DNA from: Symbiopectobacterium purcellii_A
GTDB lineage: Bacteria > Pseudomonadota > Gammaproteobacteria > Enterobacterales > Enterobacteriaceae
DNA length: 64,000 nt
Direction of reading: 5' to 3'
Assembly (NCBI RefSeq): GCF_052050035.1
Contig: NZ_CP189882.1
Location: forward strand, 1,984,001-2,048,000
Part shown: positions 1 through 9,289 of the stretch, one piece after another
Layout: each line of letters begins with the position of its first letter
Position numbering within the stretch: position 1 is the first letter of the stretch
Translations under genes and position numbers: made by a program
The notes under the pieces: generated by a model
What the model saw: the letters and a program-made list of their open reading frames with translations, nothing else
Databases searched by the model: none
What the model was told of the DNA's origin: nothing

Positions 1-1
1 C

Positions 2-187
2 ATTCGGCAGGGTAAGCCGCTGGAAGCACTGCAGCTGGCAGATTTGCAGAAATTCAGCGCCACCATTGGTGATGATGTTTACCCCATCCTGTCGCTGCAA
101 TCCTGTCTGGAAAAACGCGCGGCCAAAGGCGGTGTGTCACCACAGCAGGTGGCGCAGGCGATTACCTATGCCAAAGGGCGTCTGTAA
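2..187 (+). CDS. argH: Argininosuccinate lyase, C-terminal end (partial)
   Basis: The last 61 codons of a gene that enters from the left edge. The translation contains DDVYPILSLQSCLEKRAAKG and ends AITYAKGRL, which matches the C-terminus of enterobacterial ArgH. ArgH splits argininosuccinate into arginine and fumarate in the cytoplasm, the last step of arginine synthesis. The TAA stop is followed by a clear terminator. The catalytic part lies outside the window. In E. coli argH is not next to rmuC, so the neighbourhood is rearranged, although no insertion element marks this junction. Confidence 0.9.
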   Translation: MRQGKPLEALQLADLQKFSATIGDDVYPILSLQSCLEKRAAKGGVSPQQVAQAITYAKGRL

Positions 188-214
188 TAGCGATAGCGTT
201 CTATCACCTGTATC

Positions 215-239
215 AGGGCCGGATTGCCGGCCCTTTTTT
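215..239 (+). terminator. Rho-independent terminator of argH
   Basis: An 8-bp stem AGGGCCGG/CCGGCCCT with an ATTG loop, followed by a run of T, 27 bases after the argH stop. Confidence 0.9.
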
Positions 240-339
240 ATTCAGCCAATCACCGAAAGCCATAACGCAAGACGCCTCGTATTTTAACCATTTCACTGCC
301 GACAACGATGTCGCTTTACGTTGGCCTGCGCTATTCTTT

Positions 340-355
340 CTGGACATACATACAG
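340..355. promoter_or_regulatory. Candidate LexA (SOS) box upstream of rmuC
   Basis: CTGGACATACATACAG fits the LexA consensus CTGT-N8-ACAG with one mismatch (CTGG for CTGT) and an AT-rich centre. It lies 48 bases before the rmuC start codon. SOS control of rmuC is inferred from the motif only. Confidence 0.4.
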
Positions 356-402
356 TATCACTTTACCTTGACGGACAGTGGCGATAACGAAAGGAATACG
401 AC

Positions 403-1953
403 GTGGATATCACCCTCTTTTACGGCGTAAGCGGCGGGGCGGTGGGGGTGCTGGCGGGATGGCTCGTTGCCAGCCTGCGTTATCAGCAGCGTCGCGCCCG
501 GCAAGAAACGGAACAACGTATACAAGAACAAGCGTTACAGCAGGCGCAAAGCGCGTTACGCGAGCTTCAACTCGGGCGTGATAAGGACGAGCAACGTCGA
601 CGTCAGGATGATATGGAGCTGCGTCTGATGCACGGTAAACTCACCGCTCATCAGGAAAAACTGCTGGTCATGGCCCGGCTGCAAGAGGAGTGCAACCAAC
701 TCAACCAGGAACTGCGTGCGCTGCGCGAAGCCAACGGTGCGCAGGAAGCTGAACTGCGTGAAGTGACCATCCGTCTGGAAGAGACGCGCCTTGCCGCTGA
801 GGAAAAACAGCGTCTGTTAATCAACAGCGAGCAACGCCTGACGACGCAGTTTGAAAATCTGGCTAACCGGATTTTTGAGCACAGCGGCCGCCGGGTGGAT
901 GAGCAAAATCAACAGAGCCTCGATAAACTGCTGACGCCACTGCGGGAACAGTTGGACGGCTTTCGTCGTCAGGTTCAGGAGGGGTTCGGCAGTGAAGCGC
1001 GTGAGCGCCACACGCTGGCGCATGAAATTCGTCAGTTGCAGCAACTTAACGTGCAAATGGCGCGAGAAGCGCTCAACCTGACTAAGGCTCTGAAAGGCGA
1101 TAATAAAACCCAGGGTAACTGGGGAGAAGTGGTGCTGGGTCGCGTGCTTGAGGCCTCGGGGTTGCGTGAAGGTCATGAATACCAAACGCAGGTCAGTATC
1201 CAGACGGGCGCAAACGGGCGCATGCAGCCCGATGTGATCGTGCGCCTCCCGCAGGGCAAAGATGTGGTGATTGATGCCAAGATGTCGCTTGTGGCCTATG
1301 AGCGCTACTTCAACAGTGAAGACGACGGGGAACGTGCCAGCGCACTCAACGAGCATATCGCCTCCGTGCGCGGGCATATCCGTCTGCTGAGTCATAAGGA
1401 CTATCAGCAGTTGCCGGGGCTGCGCTCGTTGGACTATGTGTTGATGTTTATCCCCGTCGAGCCTGCCTTTCTGGTTGCTATCGACCGTCATCCTGAATTG
1501 ATCAGTGAAGCCCTGCAACACAACATCATGTTGGTAAGCCCTACCACGCTGCTTGTCGCGTTACGTACCATCACCAATCTGTGGCGTTATGAACAGCAAA
1601 GCCGCAATGCGCAGCAGATCGCCGATCGTGCCTCTCGCCTGTACGACAAACTGCGTCTCTTTGTGGAAGACATGGCGGCGTTGGGGCAAAGCCTGGATAA
1701 ATCACAGGCCAGCTATCGGCAGGCCATGAACAAACTGGCTTCCGGGCGCGGTAATCTGATAGCCCAAGTAGAAGGTTTCCGTTCCCTTGGCGTTGAGGTT
1801 AAGCGTACCGTAAACCCCAACGTGGCAGAGCAAGCGGTGCTTTCTGCTGAGGCTGACGGTCTGGAAACGCTGTCTGAAACGATTCAAACAGATACCCCGC
1901 CGATGGGGGAACACGTGCAAGGCACGGATACAGAAATGTCAGATAGTCGGTGA
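403..1953 (+). CDS. rmuC: DNA recombination protein RmuC
   Basis: A 516-residue RmuC homologue (E. coli about 475). RmuC limits recombination between short inverted repeats and is thought to be a nuclease. An N-terminal membrane segment (about residues 5-23) is followed by a long Gln/Glu/Arg-rich coiled coil to about residue 200. The conserved RmuC domain follows, with GNWGEVVLGRVLEASGL near residue 237 and a VVIDAKMS motif near 288 that resembles a PD-(D/E)XK active site. The start is GTG at 403, preceded by AAGGA at good spacing. The tail beyond about residue 480 is acidic and looks unstructured. A LexA-like box lies upstream. The gene is monocistronic by appearance. Confidence 0.93.
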   Translation: MDITLFYGVSGGAVGVLAGWLVASLRYQQRRARQETEQRIQEQALQQAQSALRELQLGRDKDEQRRRQDDMELRLMHGKLTAHQEKLLVMARLQEECNQLNQELRALREANGAQEAELREVTIRLEETRLAAEEKQRLLINSEQRLTTQFENLANRIFEHSGRRVDEQNQQSLDKLLTPLREQLDGFRRQVQEGFGSEARERHTLAHEIRQLQQLNVQMAREALNLTKALKGDNKTQGNWGEVVLGRVLEASGLREGHEYQTQVSIQTGANGRMQPDVIVRLPQGKDVVIDAKMSLVAYERYFNSEDDGERASALNEHIASVRGHIRLLSHKDYQQLPGLRSLDYVLMFIPVEPAFLVAIDRHPELISEALQHNIMLVSPTTLLVALRTITNLWRYEQQSRNAQQIADRASRLYDKLRLFVEDMAALGQSLDKSQASYRQAMNKLASGRGNLIAQVEGFRSLGVEVKRTVNPNVAEQAVLSAEADGLETLSETIQTDTPPMGEHVQGTDTEMSDSR

Positions 1954-2215
1954 TGCATCACGTATGTTCGCGTTTTACAACTTTATTCAGTGAATCAGAG
2001 CGGTGGGTTTTTAAGCCCGGTCTGTTACACTCTCCCCATTAAGGGGTAGTTTCAAAATTCGATGTTCCTCTTAGATTGTTGATGCGAAACGCGTACAGAC
2101 CGCCAAGCTCGTGTTGCGCATAATGCTCGACAGCGCAATGTGAGCGGTGAGTTGAGCCGATAGTGCGCAAAGGGAATTGACCACAATTCTGATTTGGAAA
2201 AGTAGGGCGAAGAAC

Positions 2216-2971
2216 ATGACGAACGATCCGGAGAAAACCACGCATTTTGGTTTTCGCACTGTCGATAAAAACGATAAAGATGCCATGGTAGCAGGCGTAT
2301 TCCACTCGGTAGCGGGAAAATATGACCTGATGAACGATTTGATGTCCTTCGGGATTCATCGTGCCTGGAAACGGTTTACCATTGAATGCAGCGGTGTCCG
2401 GCGCGACCAGCGCGTGCTGGATCTGGCGGGCGGGACGGGGGATTTAACCGCTAAATTCTCCCGCCTGGTCGGCGAATCTGGAGAAGTGGTGCTGGCTGAT
2501 ATCAATGCTTCCATGCTGAAAGTGGGACGCGAAAAGCTCCGCAATCTGGGGATTATTGATAACGTCAGCTATGTGCAGGCCAATGCGGAAGCGCTGCCCT
2601 TCCCAGATAACTATTTTGACTGTATCACCATTTCTTTCGGTCTACGCAATGTGACGGATAAAGACAAAGCGCTACGCTCCATGTTCCGCGTTTTGAAGCC
2701 TGGTGGACGCTTGTTGGTGCTGGAGTTTTCCAAACCGATGTTGAAACCGCTCAGCAAAGTCTACGATTTCTACTCATTCCATGTCTTGCCGCGCATTGGC
2801 GATATGGTGACTAAAGATCCGGGCAGCTACCGTTATTTGGCGGAATCGATACGCATGCATCCGGACCAGGAAACGCTGAAGGGCATGATGGTGGATGCGG
2901 GCTTTGACAGTGTAAACTACTTCAACCTCACGGGAGGCATTGTCGCGTTACATCGTGGGTTCAAATTTTAA
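2216..2971 (+). CDS. ubiE: Ubiquinone/menaquinone C-methyltransferase UbiE
   Basis: The 251-residue protein has the same length as E. coli UbiE. It uses S-adenosylmethionine to methylate the ring carbon of demethylmenaquinol and of the ubiquinol precursor. The SAM-binding motif LDLAGGTGDLTAKF is near residues 68-81, and the family signatures FGLRNVTDKDKALRSM and SYRYLAESIRMHPDQ are both present. The reading frame is open upstream to 2177, but ATG 2216 has an AGGGCGA Shine-Dalgarno stretch and gives the family length. It is first in the ubiE-ubiJ-ubiB cluster, 24 bases before ubiJ. Confidence 0.97.
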   Translation: MTNDPEKTTHFGFRTVDKNDKDAMVAGVFHSVAGKYDLMNDLMSFGIHRAWKRFTIECSGVRRDQRVLDLAGGTGDLTAKFSRLVGESGEVVLADINASMLKVGREKLRNLGIIDNVSYVQANAEALPFPDNYFDCITISFGLRNVTDKDKALRSMFRVLKPGGRLLVLEFSKPMLKPLSKVYDFYSFHVLPRIGDMVTKDPGSYRYLAESIRMHPDQETLKGMMVDAGFDSVNYFNLTGGIVALHRGFKF

Positions 2972-2995
2972 GTTGTTTTATAGTGGGAAACGCTA

Positions 2996-3604
2996 ATGCT
3001 GATAACGTCTGTGCTGACTGCCGCGCTGGAAACGGCGTTAAATAGCCTGCTTTTTCGCGAACGTAGCTTGAAAGCGGCGCGCCAGAGACTACAGGGTAAA
3101 ACGCTCAAAATTGTGTTAGCGGAACTGCCGGTGCCGCTGGTATTGGTCTTTGGTGAGCACCGTGTTGATGTGGTAAGCCAGTGGGCTGATACGGCGGATT
3201 GTCAGTTAGAAACCCAGATACCCGCACTGCTCACGTTGCGCGATCGCCAGCAGCTTTCATCGCTGATGCGTCGCGGTGAACTGGTGATTGAAGGGGATAT
3301 GCAAGTTGTCCAACACTTTGTCAATCTGTTGGATTTGGCGGAATGCGATCCCGCAGAATGGCTTGCGCCTTACACGGGCGACGTTGTCGCGCAAGGCATT
3401 GGCCAGACGGTACAAGGTGCATTTCGCGGTGCCACCCGTTTGTTCGATCGCCAGCGGCGCTATTTAACGGAAACCGTAACGGAAGAGTGGCGGCTTGCGC
3501 CGGGGCGCTTAGAAGCCGCCTGGTGGTATGATGAAGTGGCCGCGTTGAGCGATGACGTTGATACGCTGGCGGCACGCCTGGCGAAGCTGGAGTCTGCCGC
3601 ATGA
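2996..3604 (+). CDS. ubiJ: Ubiquinone biosynthesis accessory factor UbiJ
   Basis: The 202-residue protein matches UbiJ (formerly YigP). An SCP2-like lipid-binding domain fills the first ~115 residues and a short coiled coil ends the protein (DVDTLAARLAKLES). UbiJ is a soluble scaffold of the aerobic ubiquinone complex that binds polyprenylated intermediates. Its TGA stop overlaps the ATG of ubiB (ATGA), so the two are translationally coupled. In E. coli the 3' part of this gene also gives the small RNA EsrE; I did not find independent evidence for it here. Confidence 0.95.
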   Translation: MLITSVLTAALETALNSLLFRERSLKAARQRLQGKTLKIVLAELPVPLVLVFGEHRVDVVSQWADTADCQLETQIPALLTLRDRQQLSSLMRRGELVIEGDMQVVQHFVNLLDLAECDPAEWLAPYTGDVVAQGIGQTVQGAFRGATRLFDRQRRYLTETVTEEWRLAPGRLEAAWWYDEVAALSDDVDTLAARLAKLESAA

Positions 3605-5244
3605 CGCCAAGTGAATTGCTGCGCCTTTACCACATTATTCGCGTCATGTTGAGCTACGGGCTCGATGAGCTGATCCCGCATTTGCGCATCACCTTACCGC
3701 TGCGTATCTGGCGCAAATTCCTATTCTGGATGCCAAACCGCCATAAGGACAAACCGCTTGGCGAACGTTTGCGTTTGGCGTTGCAGGAACTGGGCCCGGT
3801 GTGGATCAAGTTCGGTCAGATGATGTCTACCCGGCGCGATCTTTTTCCACCGGAGATTGCCGATCAACTCGCTATCCTTCAGGATCGCGTCGATCCTTTT
3901 GACGGCAAACTGGCCCGTGAACAGATCGAACTCTCGATGGGGAATATTCCTCTCGAAAACTGGTTTGATGATTTTGAGATAGTGCCACTGGCCTCTGCGT
4001 CTATCGCACAGGTGCATACCGCGCGGCTCAAAGCAAACGGCCAGGAAGTGGTTATCAAGGTCATTCGTCCTGATATCCTCCCCGTCATCAGGGCGGATAT
4101 GCGGCTGATGAACCGTTTGGCGGGCTGGCTGCCGATGCTGTTGCCGGATGGACGGCGTCTGCGTCCACGTGAAGTGGTGCGCGAGTACGAGAAAACCCTG
4201 CTTGATGAATTAAACCTGCTGCGTGAAGCCGCGAATGCCATTCAATTGCGCCGTAACTTTGATGGCAGCCCGATGCTGTATATTCCTGAAATTTACTCGG
4301 ATTATTGCAGTGAAAACATGTTGGTCATGGAGCGTATCTACGGCATTCCGGTCTCAGACGTTGAGGCGTTGAAAGCCAACGGCACCAATATGCCACTACT
4401 GGCAGAGCGCGGCGTGCAGGTGTTCTTTACTCAGGTGTTCCGCGACAGCTTCTTCCATGCCGATATGCATCCGGGCAATATCTTTATCAGCGAAGAACAC
4501 CCGGAAGATCCGCAGTACATTGGTATCGATTGCGGCATCGTTGGATCGCTGAATAAGGAAGATAAGCGCTATTTGGCCGAAAACTTCATTGCCTTTTTCA
4601 ATCGCGATTATCGCCGCGTGGCTGAGCTGCATGTGGATTCCGGCTGGGTGCCTGCCGATACCAATGTTGAAGAGTTTGAGTTTGCGATTCGTACCGTGTG
4701 CGAACCCATTTTTGAAAAGCCACTGGCAGAGATTTCCTTTGGGCATGTGTTATTAAACTTGTTCAATACCGCGCGCCGTTTCAACATGGAAGTGCAGCCA
4801 CAGCTGGTCTTGCTGCAAAAGACGCTGCTCTATGTTGAAGGTGTCGGCCGCCAACTGTACCCGCAGTTGGATTTATGGAAAACGGCCAAGCCCTTTCTGG
4901 AGTCGTGGCTGAAAGATCAGATGGGGGTTGCTGCCCTGATTCGCGGATTTAAAGAAAAGGCCCCGTTCTGGGCGGAAAAATTGCCTGAAATTCCCGAGTT
5001 GATTTACGATGGTTTGCGACAGCATCGGCTGTTACGCCATAGCGTGACGCAACTGACAGATGAACTGCGTATGCAGCGTGTACGTCAAAGCCAGTCGCGT
5101 TATTTATTTGGCGTTGGCGCGACGTTGCTGCTGGCTGGGTTACTCATGTTGGTGGGGCGCCAGGACCTTCCGGAAGTGATTCCGGCGGGGTTAATGGCCG
5201 CTGGTGTTGTGAGCTGGGTCATTGGTTGGCGTCGTACACGCTGA
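3601..5244 (+). CDS. ubiB: Ubiquinone biosynthesis protein kinase-like ATPase UbiB
   Basis: A 547-residue member of the ABC1/ADCK/UbiB family (E. coli 546). UbiB is an atypical kinase-fold ATPase that supports ubiquinone synthesis at the inner membrane. The family KxGQ motif sits in IKFGQMMSTRRDLFP near residue 70, the ATP-anchoring lysine in EVVIKVIRP near 153, the catalytic loop FHADMHPGNIF near 285 and the metal-binding DCG near 310. Two C-terminal hydrophobic helices (about 500-545) anchor it in the membrane. The start overlaps the ubiJ stop. Confidence 0.97.
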   Translation: MTPSELLRLYHIIRVMLSYGLDELIPHLRITLPLRIWRKFLFWMPNRHKDKPLGERLRLALQELGPVWIKFGQMMSTRRDLFPPEIADQLAILQDRVDPFDGKLAREQIELSMGNIPLENWFDDFEIVPLASASIAQVHTARLKANGQEVVIKVIRPDILPVIRADMRLMNRLAGWLPMLLPDGRRLRPREVVREYEKTLLDELNLLREAANAIQLRRNFDGSPMLYIPEIYSDYCSENMLVMERIYGIPVSDVEALKANGTNMPLLAERGVQVFFTQVFRDSFFHADMHPGNIFISEEHPEDPQYIGIDCGIVGSLNKEDKRYLAENFIAFFNRDYRRVAELHVDSGWVPADTNVEEFEFAIRTVCEPIFEKPLAEISFGHVLLNLFNTARRFNMEVQPQLVLLQKTLLYVEGVGRQLYPQLDLWKTAKPFLESWLKDQMGVAALIRGFKEKAPFWAEKLPEIPELIYDGLRQHRLLRHSVTQLTDELRMQRVRQSQSRYLFGVGATLLLAGLLMLVGRQDLPEVIPAGLMAAGVVSWVIGWRRTR

Positions 5245-5485
5245 AGCAGATCATGACAGGCGCTATTAATAGCCGTATATAATAGTCACGGCTTTGACAT
5301 TATATGCCTTTCCGCCGCAGGAAAAAGGCGTTGCAGGAAACGCAAACCGAGCGCATCCTCTGGGCATGCATTCTCTAGGCAAGAATAACGCGCGGTGGCT
5401 CGTTTTCGGGCAACAATGCACACGCGACCGTGTGCGGTGTGAAAGATGATGGATAACTCCCCTTTGTAGAAAAGAGGTAATTAGT

Positions 5486-5767
5486 ATGGGTGGTATTAGT
5501 ATTTGGAACTTGTTGATCATTGCGGTGATCGTGGTGCTGCTGTTTGGTACTAACAAGCTGAGAACGCTAGGCTCCGATTTGGGCTCATCGATCAAAGGCT
5601 TCAAAAAAGCCATCAGCGATGACCAACCTTCGTCCGCTGACAGCGCATCTGCAAACCAGAATGAAAAAACACAGCAGGATGCCGATTTCACGACGAAGTC
5701 CATCACGGAACAACAGGCTGACGTAAAATCAGAAGAAACGAAGAGCCAGCACAAAGAGCAGGTATAA
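5486..5767 (+). CDS. tatA: Sec-independent translocase subunit TatA
   Basis: A 93-residue TatA (E. coli 89). One membrane helix (IWNLLIIAVIVVLLFGT, residues 6-22) is followed by the amphipathic helix with LGSDLGSSIKGFKKAI and a long polar tail. TatA subunits assemble into the pore that exports folded proteins with twin-arginine signals. ATG 5486 has an AAGAGG ribosome site. The genes tatA, tatB and tatC follow each other with 3-base gaps, a typical operon. The 241-base spacer after ubiB presumably carries the tat promoter. Confidence 0.95.
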   Translation: MGGISIWNLLIIAVIVVLLFGTNKLRTLGSDLGSSIKGFKKAISDDQPSSADSASANQNEKTQQDADFTTKSITEQQADVKSEETKSQHKEQV

Positions 5768-5770
5768 TCG

Positions 5771-6400
5771 GTGTTTGATATCGGATTTGGTGAGCTGATG
5801 CTCGTAATGGTGATCGGCCTGGTGGTACTCGGGCCTGAACGCCTGCCCGTTGCGGTTAAAACGATTGCTGGCTGGGTCAGAACGCTGCGCTCGCTGGCGT
5901 CTACGGTGCAAAATGAGCTGACCCAAGAGTTGAAGTTGCAAGAGTTGCAGGACAGTTTGAAGAAGGTGGAGCAGGCTAGCCTGAAAAACCTTTCTCCAGA
6001 GCTGAAAGCCTCTATGGACGAACTCAAAGACGCGGCGGATGAGATGCGACGCGGTTATGTGAAACCCGGTGACAGCGCTACGGCGCAGTTGGGTGAGGTG
6101 CCACATAAACCGCTGGCGGATGCTGAGGCAGCTCATGATGGGGTTATCAGCGCTGAGCAGGCCTCTTCGCCAGCAGCGTTACCCTCTGTCGACCAACCTG
6201 CCGCTGCGCCATCCTCATCCTTTGTCGATCTGGCACCGCCTGCGGCAGTGAATAGCTTACCAGAAGCGCCTTCTGCAACGGTGGTGCCTGAAAATACACC
6301 AACCGTCGCTGTCGTGGCTCCGACCGATGATGTACCTAATAAGCGCGCAGCGCCTGCCCCGGCTGTCGCGCCTTACCAACCCTCTGCTGATGAACGCTAG
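5771..6400 (+). CDS. tatB: Sec-independent translocase subunit TatB
   Basis: A 209-residue TatB with GTG start. It opens with MFDIGFGELMLVMVIGLVVL, one membrane helix carrying the conserved Glu8, then the hinge GPERLPVAVKTIAGW and an amphipathic helix. The C-terminal half is rich in Ala, Pro and Val and is longer than in E. coli (171 residues). TatB with TatC forms the receptor for twin-arginine signal peptides. Confidence 0.95.
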   Translation: MFDIGFGELMLVMVIGLVVLGPERLPVAVKTIAGWVRTLRSLASTVQNELTQELKLQELQDSLKKVEQASLKNLSPELKASMDELKDAADEMRRGYVKPGDSATAQLGEVPHKPLADAEAAHDGVISAEQASSPAALPSVDQPAAAPSSSFVDLAPPAAVNSLPEAPSATVVPENTPTVAVVAPTDDVPNKRAAPAPAVAPYQPSADER

Positions 6401-6403
6401 TCT

Positions 6404-7186
6404 ATGGCCGTTGAAGATACACAACCGTTAATCAGTCACCTGATTGAGCTTCGCAAGCGCCTATTAAACAGCATTATTTGTGTGCTGGGCGTATTTATCG
6501 TGCTGGTTTTTTTTGCTAACGACATCTATCAGATTGTCTCGGCACCGCTTATTGAGCAACTGCCTGCCGGGGCCAGTATGATTGCCACTGATGTGGCCTC
6601 CCCGTTCTTTACGCCGATTAAACTCACGATGATCGTGTCGGTGTTTGTCGCTGCACCGTTGGTGTTGTATCAAGTCTGGGCGTTTATCGCTCCGGCGCTG
6701 TACAAGCATGAACGTCGCCTGATGATGCCATTGCTGTTTTCCAGCAGCCTGCTGTTCTATGCGGGTATGGCATTTGCCTACTTTGTGGTGTTCCCACTGG
6801 CGTTTGGTTTTTTTGCCAAGACAGCACCGCAGGGTGTGCAAATCGCCACCGACATCAATAACTACCTCGATTTCGTGATGGCGCTGTTTATGGCCTTTGG
6901 TGTCTCTTTCCAGGTACCTATTGCTATTGTGCTGCTGTGCTGGAGCGGTGTGACCAACACGGAAGATTTGAAGAAAAAGCGGCCTTATGTGCTGGTCGGC
7001 GCGTTCGTTGTCGGTATGTTGTTGACGCCGCCGGACGTGTTTTCACAGACGCTGCTAGCGATTCCGATGTATCTGTTGTTTGAAGTTGGCCTGTTCTGCT
7101 CACGTTTTTACGTGGGGAAGGGGCGCCGTCAGTATGAGGAACAAGAGCGCGAAGCAGAAGAAAGCAAGGAAGGTCCATCGTCCTGA
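6404..7186 (+). CDS. tatC: Sec-independent translocase subunit TatC
   Basis: A 260-residue protein with six predicted membrane helices. It starts VEDTQPLISHLIELRKRLL, the conserved cytoplasmic N-terminal region that binds the RR signal. The periplasmic part has SPFFTPIKL and the later helices contain FGVSFQVPI and TPPDVFSQ, all TatC hallmarks. Third gene of tatABC. Confidence 0.97.
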   Translation: MAVEDTQPLISHLIELRKRLLNSIICVLGVFIVLVFFANDIYQIVSAPLIEQLPAGASMIATDVASPFFTPIKLTMIVSVFVAAPLVLYQVWAFIAPALYKHERRLMMPLLFSSSLLFYAGMAFAYFVVFPLAFGFFAKTAPQGVQIATDINNYLDFVMALFMAFGVSFQVPIAIVLLCWSGVTNTEDLKKKRPYVLVGAFVVGMLLTPPDVFSQTLLAIPMYLLFEVGLFCSRFYVGKGRRQYEEQEREAEESKEGPSS

Positions 7187-7198
7187 ATCCTGTTATTA

Positions 7199-7220
7199 TC
7201 CCCGCTTAGGCGGGGATTTC
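7199..7220 (+). terminator. Hairpin terminator between tatC and tatD
   Basis: A 7-bp stem TCCCCGC/GCGGGGA with a TTAG loop, then TTTC. The short T run suggests partial termination of the tatABC transcript. Confidence 0.6.
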
Positions 7221-7293
7221 CTCCAGCCTGCATTTGCTTCCCCTCAAGACACGCGCGTCGCAGCGGGAATGTTATTACCCTTCAGGAATGTCC

Positions 7294-8170
7294 ATGTTTG
7301 ATATCGGCGTCAATCTGACCAATAGCCAATTTTCTCACGATCGTGCTCTGGTGATTGAGCGTGCTCAGGCGCTTGCAGTGAGCGGAATGATCATAACCGG
7401 CACCAACGTGCATGAAAGTGAGCAGGCGCTGGCGCTGGCACAGGAATATCCAGACTATTGCTGGTCGACGGCGGGCGTGCACCCCCATGATGCCAGCAGT
7501 TGGTCTACGGCGGTGGCGGAGCGGATTTCTCAGTTGGCGCAACAGCCTGCCGTTGTGGCACTGGGCGAGTGTGGATTGGACTTTAATCGCAATTATTCAA
7601 CGCCTGATGAGCAGGAACACGCCTTTTCCGCGCAGTTAGCGTTGGCCGCAGAGCTGGCGTTACCCGTCTTCTTGCATTGCCGTGATGCCCATGAGCGTTT
7701 TATCGCGCTACTTTTCCCTTGGTTGGATAAGTTACCGGGAGCGGTGCTGCACTGTTTCACGGGGAGCGAATAAGAACTGGATGAGTGCTTACGTCTTGGT
7801 CTTTCGATAGGCATCACCGGCTGGGTGTGCGATGAGCGACGCGGAATTGCACTTCGCCATCTGCTATAGCCAACCGACTTAAAAATGATTACATCCTATG
7901 CCCTGATATGCGGCAAAGAATCATAGCTGGCTGTTATCAAAATAATGTCGTTTGGCTATAAAACAGATTCCCATCGACCGTCTGTTATTGGAAACAGACG
8001 CGCCCTATTTGTTACCCCGGGATTTATCACCAAAACCTGCATCCCGGCGTAATGAACCCTGCTTTTTGCCGCATATCGTTCAGCAGGTTGCTGTCTGGCT
8101 CGATGAAGACGCCAGCATGTTGGGGCAAAAAGTGGATGAAAACGCACGCCGGATTTTCCGGCTGCCATGA
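7294..8170 (+). pseudogene. tatD: tatD, 3'-5' DNA exonuclease gene, inactivated
   Basis: The sequence matches TatD end to end: MFDIGVNLTNSQF, TAGVHPHDAS, GECGLDFNRNYS, HCRDAHERF, then after the breaks TDAPYLLPRDL. TatD is a metal-dependent DNase of the amidohydrolase fold. Two lesions disable it. An in-frame TAA stands at 7771-7773 just after LHCFTG. A 96-bp MITE sits at 7865-7960, and its net 94-base insertion shifts the frame. Removing the MITE and one TA copy restores RHLLKQIPIDRLLLETDAP exactly, so the insertion is clean and recent. Without the lesions the protein would be about 260 residues, the usual length. Confidence 0.95.
7865..7960 (+). mobile_element. MITE-96, copy 1 (inside tatD)
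   Basis: A 96-bp element, counting the TA on both sides. The left end TATAGCCAACCGACTT and the right end TGTCGTTTGGCTATA are inverted repeats. The arms extend about 40 bases each, so the element folds almost wholly into a hairpin. It carries no gene. The ends resemble those of the IS630 copies in this window, and TA target use is the same. Private changes against other copies are GAATCATAG for GAAGCATAG and TCGTTTGG for TCGCTTGG. Confidence 0.93.
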
Positions 8171-8185
8171 TTCTGGAGAATAATT

Positions 8186-9208
8186 ATGAGCAATGTATTT
8201 CCCGGCGCTTTTCCCGGCCGTCGCCTTCGCCGTTTACGCCGTCATGATTTCAGCCGTCGCCTCGTTGCTGAAAACCAGTTGACGGTCAATGACCTGATTT
8301 ATCCCGTGTTTGTGGTGGAAGGCAAAAATCAGCGTCAGGAAGTGCCTTCGATGCCGGGTGTATACCGCATGACGCTGGATCTGCTGGTGAAAGAGGCGGA
8401 AGAACTGGCCAAGCTGGGTATCCCGGTGTTCTCACTGTTTCCGGTGATCGATACGGATAAGAAGTCGCTGAATGCCGAAGAGGCCTACAACCCCGAGGGG
8501 CTGGTGCCGCGTGTGATCCGCACGCTCAAAGATGCGGTGCCGGAGTTGGGGCTGCTGACAGACGTTGCCCTGGATCCTTATACCACTCATGGGCAAGACG
8601 GCATTATTGACCAAGATGGCTATGTGATAAATGACATCACCAAATCCGTTCTGGTGCGTCAGGCACTGTGTCATGCGCAAGCGGGCGCGGAAATCATTGC
8701 ACCAAGTGACATGATGGATGGGCGCATTGGTGCCATTCGCACCGAACTGGAAACCCAGAATTTGGTGAACACCCAGATCATGGCGTACTCGGCAAAATAT
8801 GCCTCTTGCTACTATGGGCCTTTCCGCGACGCGGTCGGCTCGGCAAGCAATCTGAAAGGCGGTAACAAAAAAACCTATCAGATGGACCCGGCCAACGGGG
8901 ATGAAGCCTTGCAGGAAGTCGCTCAGGATTTGCAGGAAGGCGCTGACATGGTGATGGTGAAACCCGGTATGCCTTATTTGGATGTGCTGCATCGTGTTAA
9001 AGAAACGTTTGGCGTGCCGACCTTTGCCTATCAGGTCTCCGGCGAGTATGCCATGCACATGGCGGCCATTCGCAATGGCTGGCTTCAGGAGCAGCCGCTG
9101 GTGATGGAATCACTGCTGTGCTTCAAGCGCGCAGGGGCAGACGGCGTGCTGACCTATTTTGCCAAGCAGGTAGCACAATGGCTGCGTGACGAACAGCTTT
9201 CCCGCTAA
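8186..9208 (+). CDS. hemB: Delta-aminolevulinic acid dehydratase (porphobilinogen synthase)
   Basis: A 340-residue HemB that joins two 5-aminolevulinate molecules to porphobilinogen, the second committed step of haem synthesis. Both active-site lysines are present: AYSAKYAS (Lys204) and the Schiff-base lysine in MVMVKPGMPYLD (Lys259). The substrate-loop motif APSDMMDGRIGAIR is intact. GGAGA lies at the right distance before ATG 8186. The place after tatD differs from E. coli but I recall it from other Enterobacterales. Confidence 0.97.
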   Translation: MSNVFPGAFPGRRLRRLRRHDFSRRLVAENQLTVNDLIYPVFVVEGKNQRQEVPSMPGVYRMTLDLLVKEAEELAKLGIPVFSLFPVIDTDKKSLNAEEAYNPEGLVPRVIRTLKDAVPELGLLTDVALDPYTTHGQDGIIDQDGYVINDITKSVLVRQALCHAQAGAEIIAPSDMMDGRIGAIRTELETQNLVNTQIMAYSAKYASCYYGPFRDAVGSASNLKGGNKKTYQMDPANGDEALQEVAQDLQEGADMVMVKPGMPYLDVLHRVKETFGVPTFAYQVSGEYAMHMAAIRNGWLQEQPLVMESLLCFKRAGADGVLTYFAKQVAQWLRDEQLSR

Positions 9209-9236
9209 TCGTCCTATCCGCTCAACCCTGTCCGTT

Positions 9237-9270
9237 CGCCGCCTGTGAGTGTTCTCACCGGCGGCGTTTC
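9237..9270. terminator. Bidirectional terminator between hemB and rfaH
   Basis: CGCCGCC and GGCGGCG form the base of a longer stem that also pairs GTGAG with CTCAC, followed by TTTCTTTT. It separates convergent genes. Confidence 0.8.
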
Positions 9271-9289
9271 TTTTATCAGGTACGGCTGA

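Noticed and set aside
7771..7773. Reassignment or programmed readthrough of TAA
   Set aside because: TAA ends several normal genes here, the affected genes also carry MITEs or other lesions, and no readthrough context is visible.
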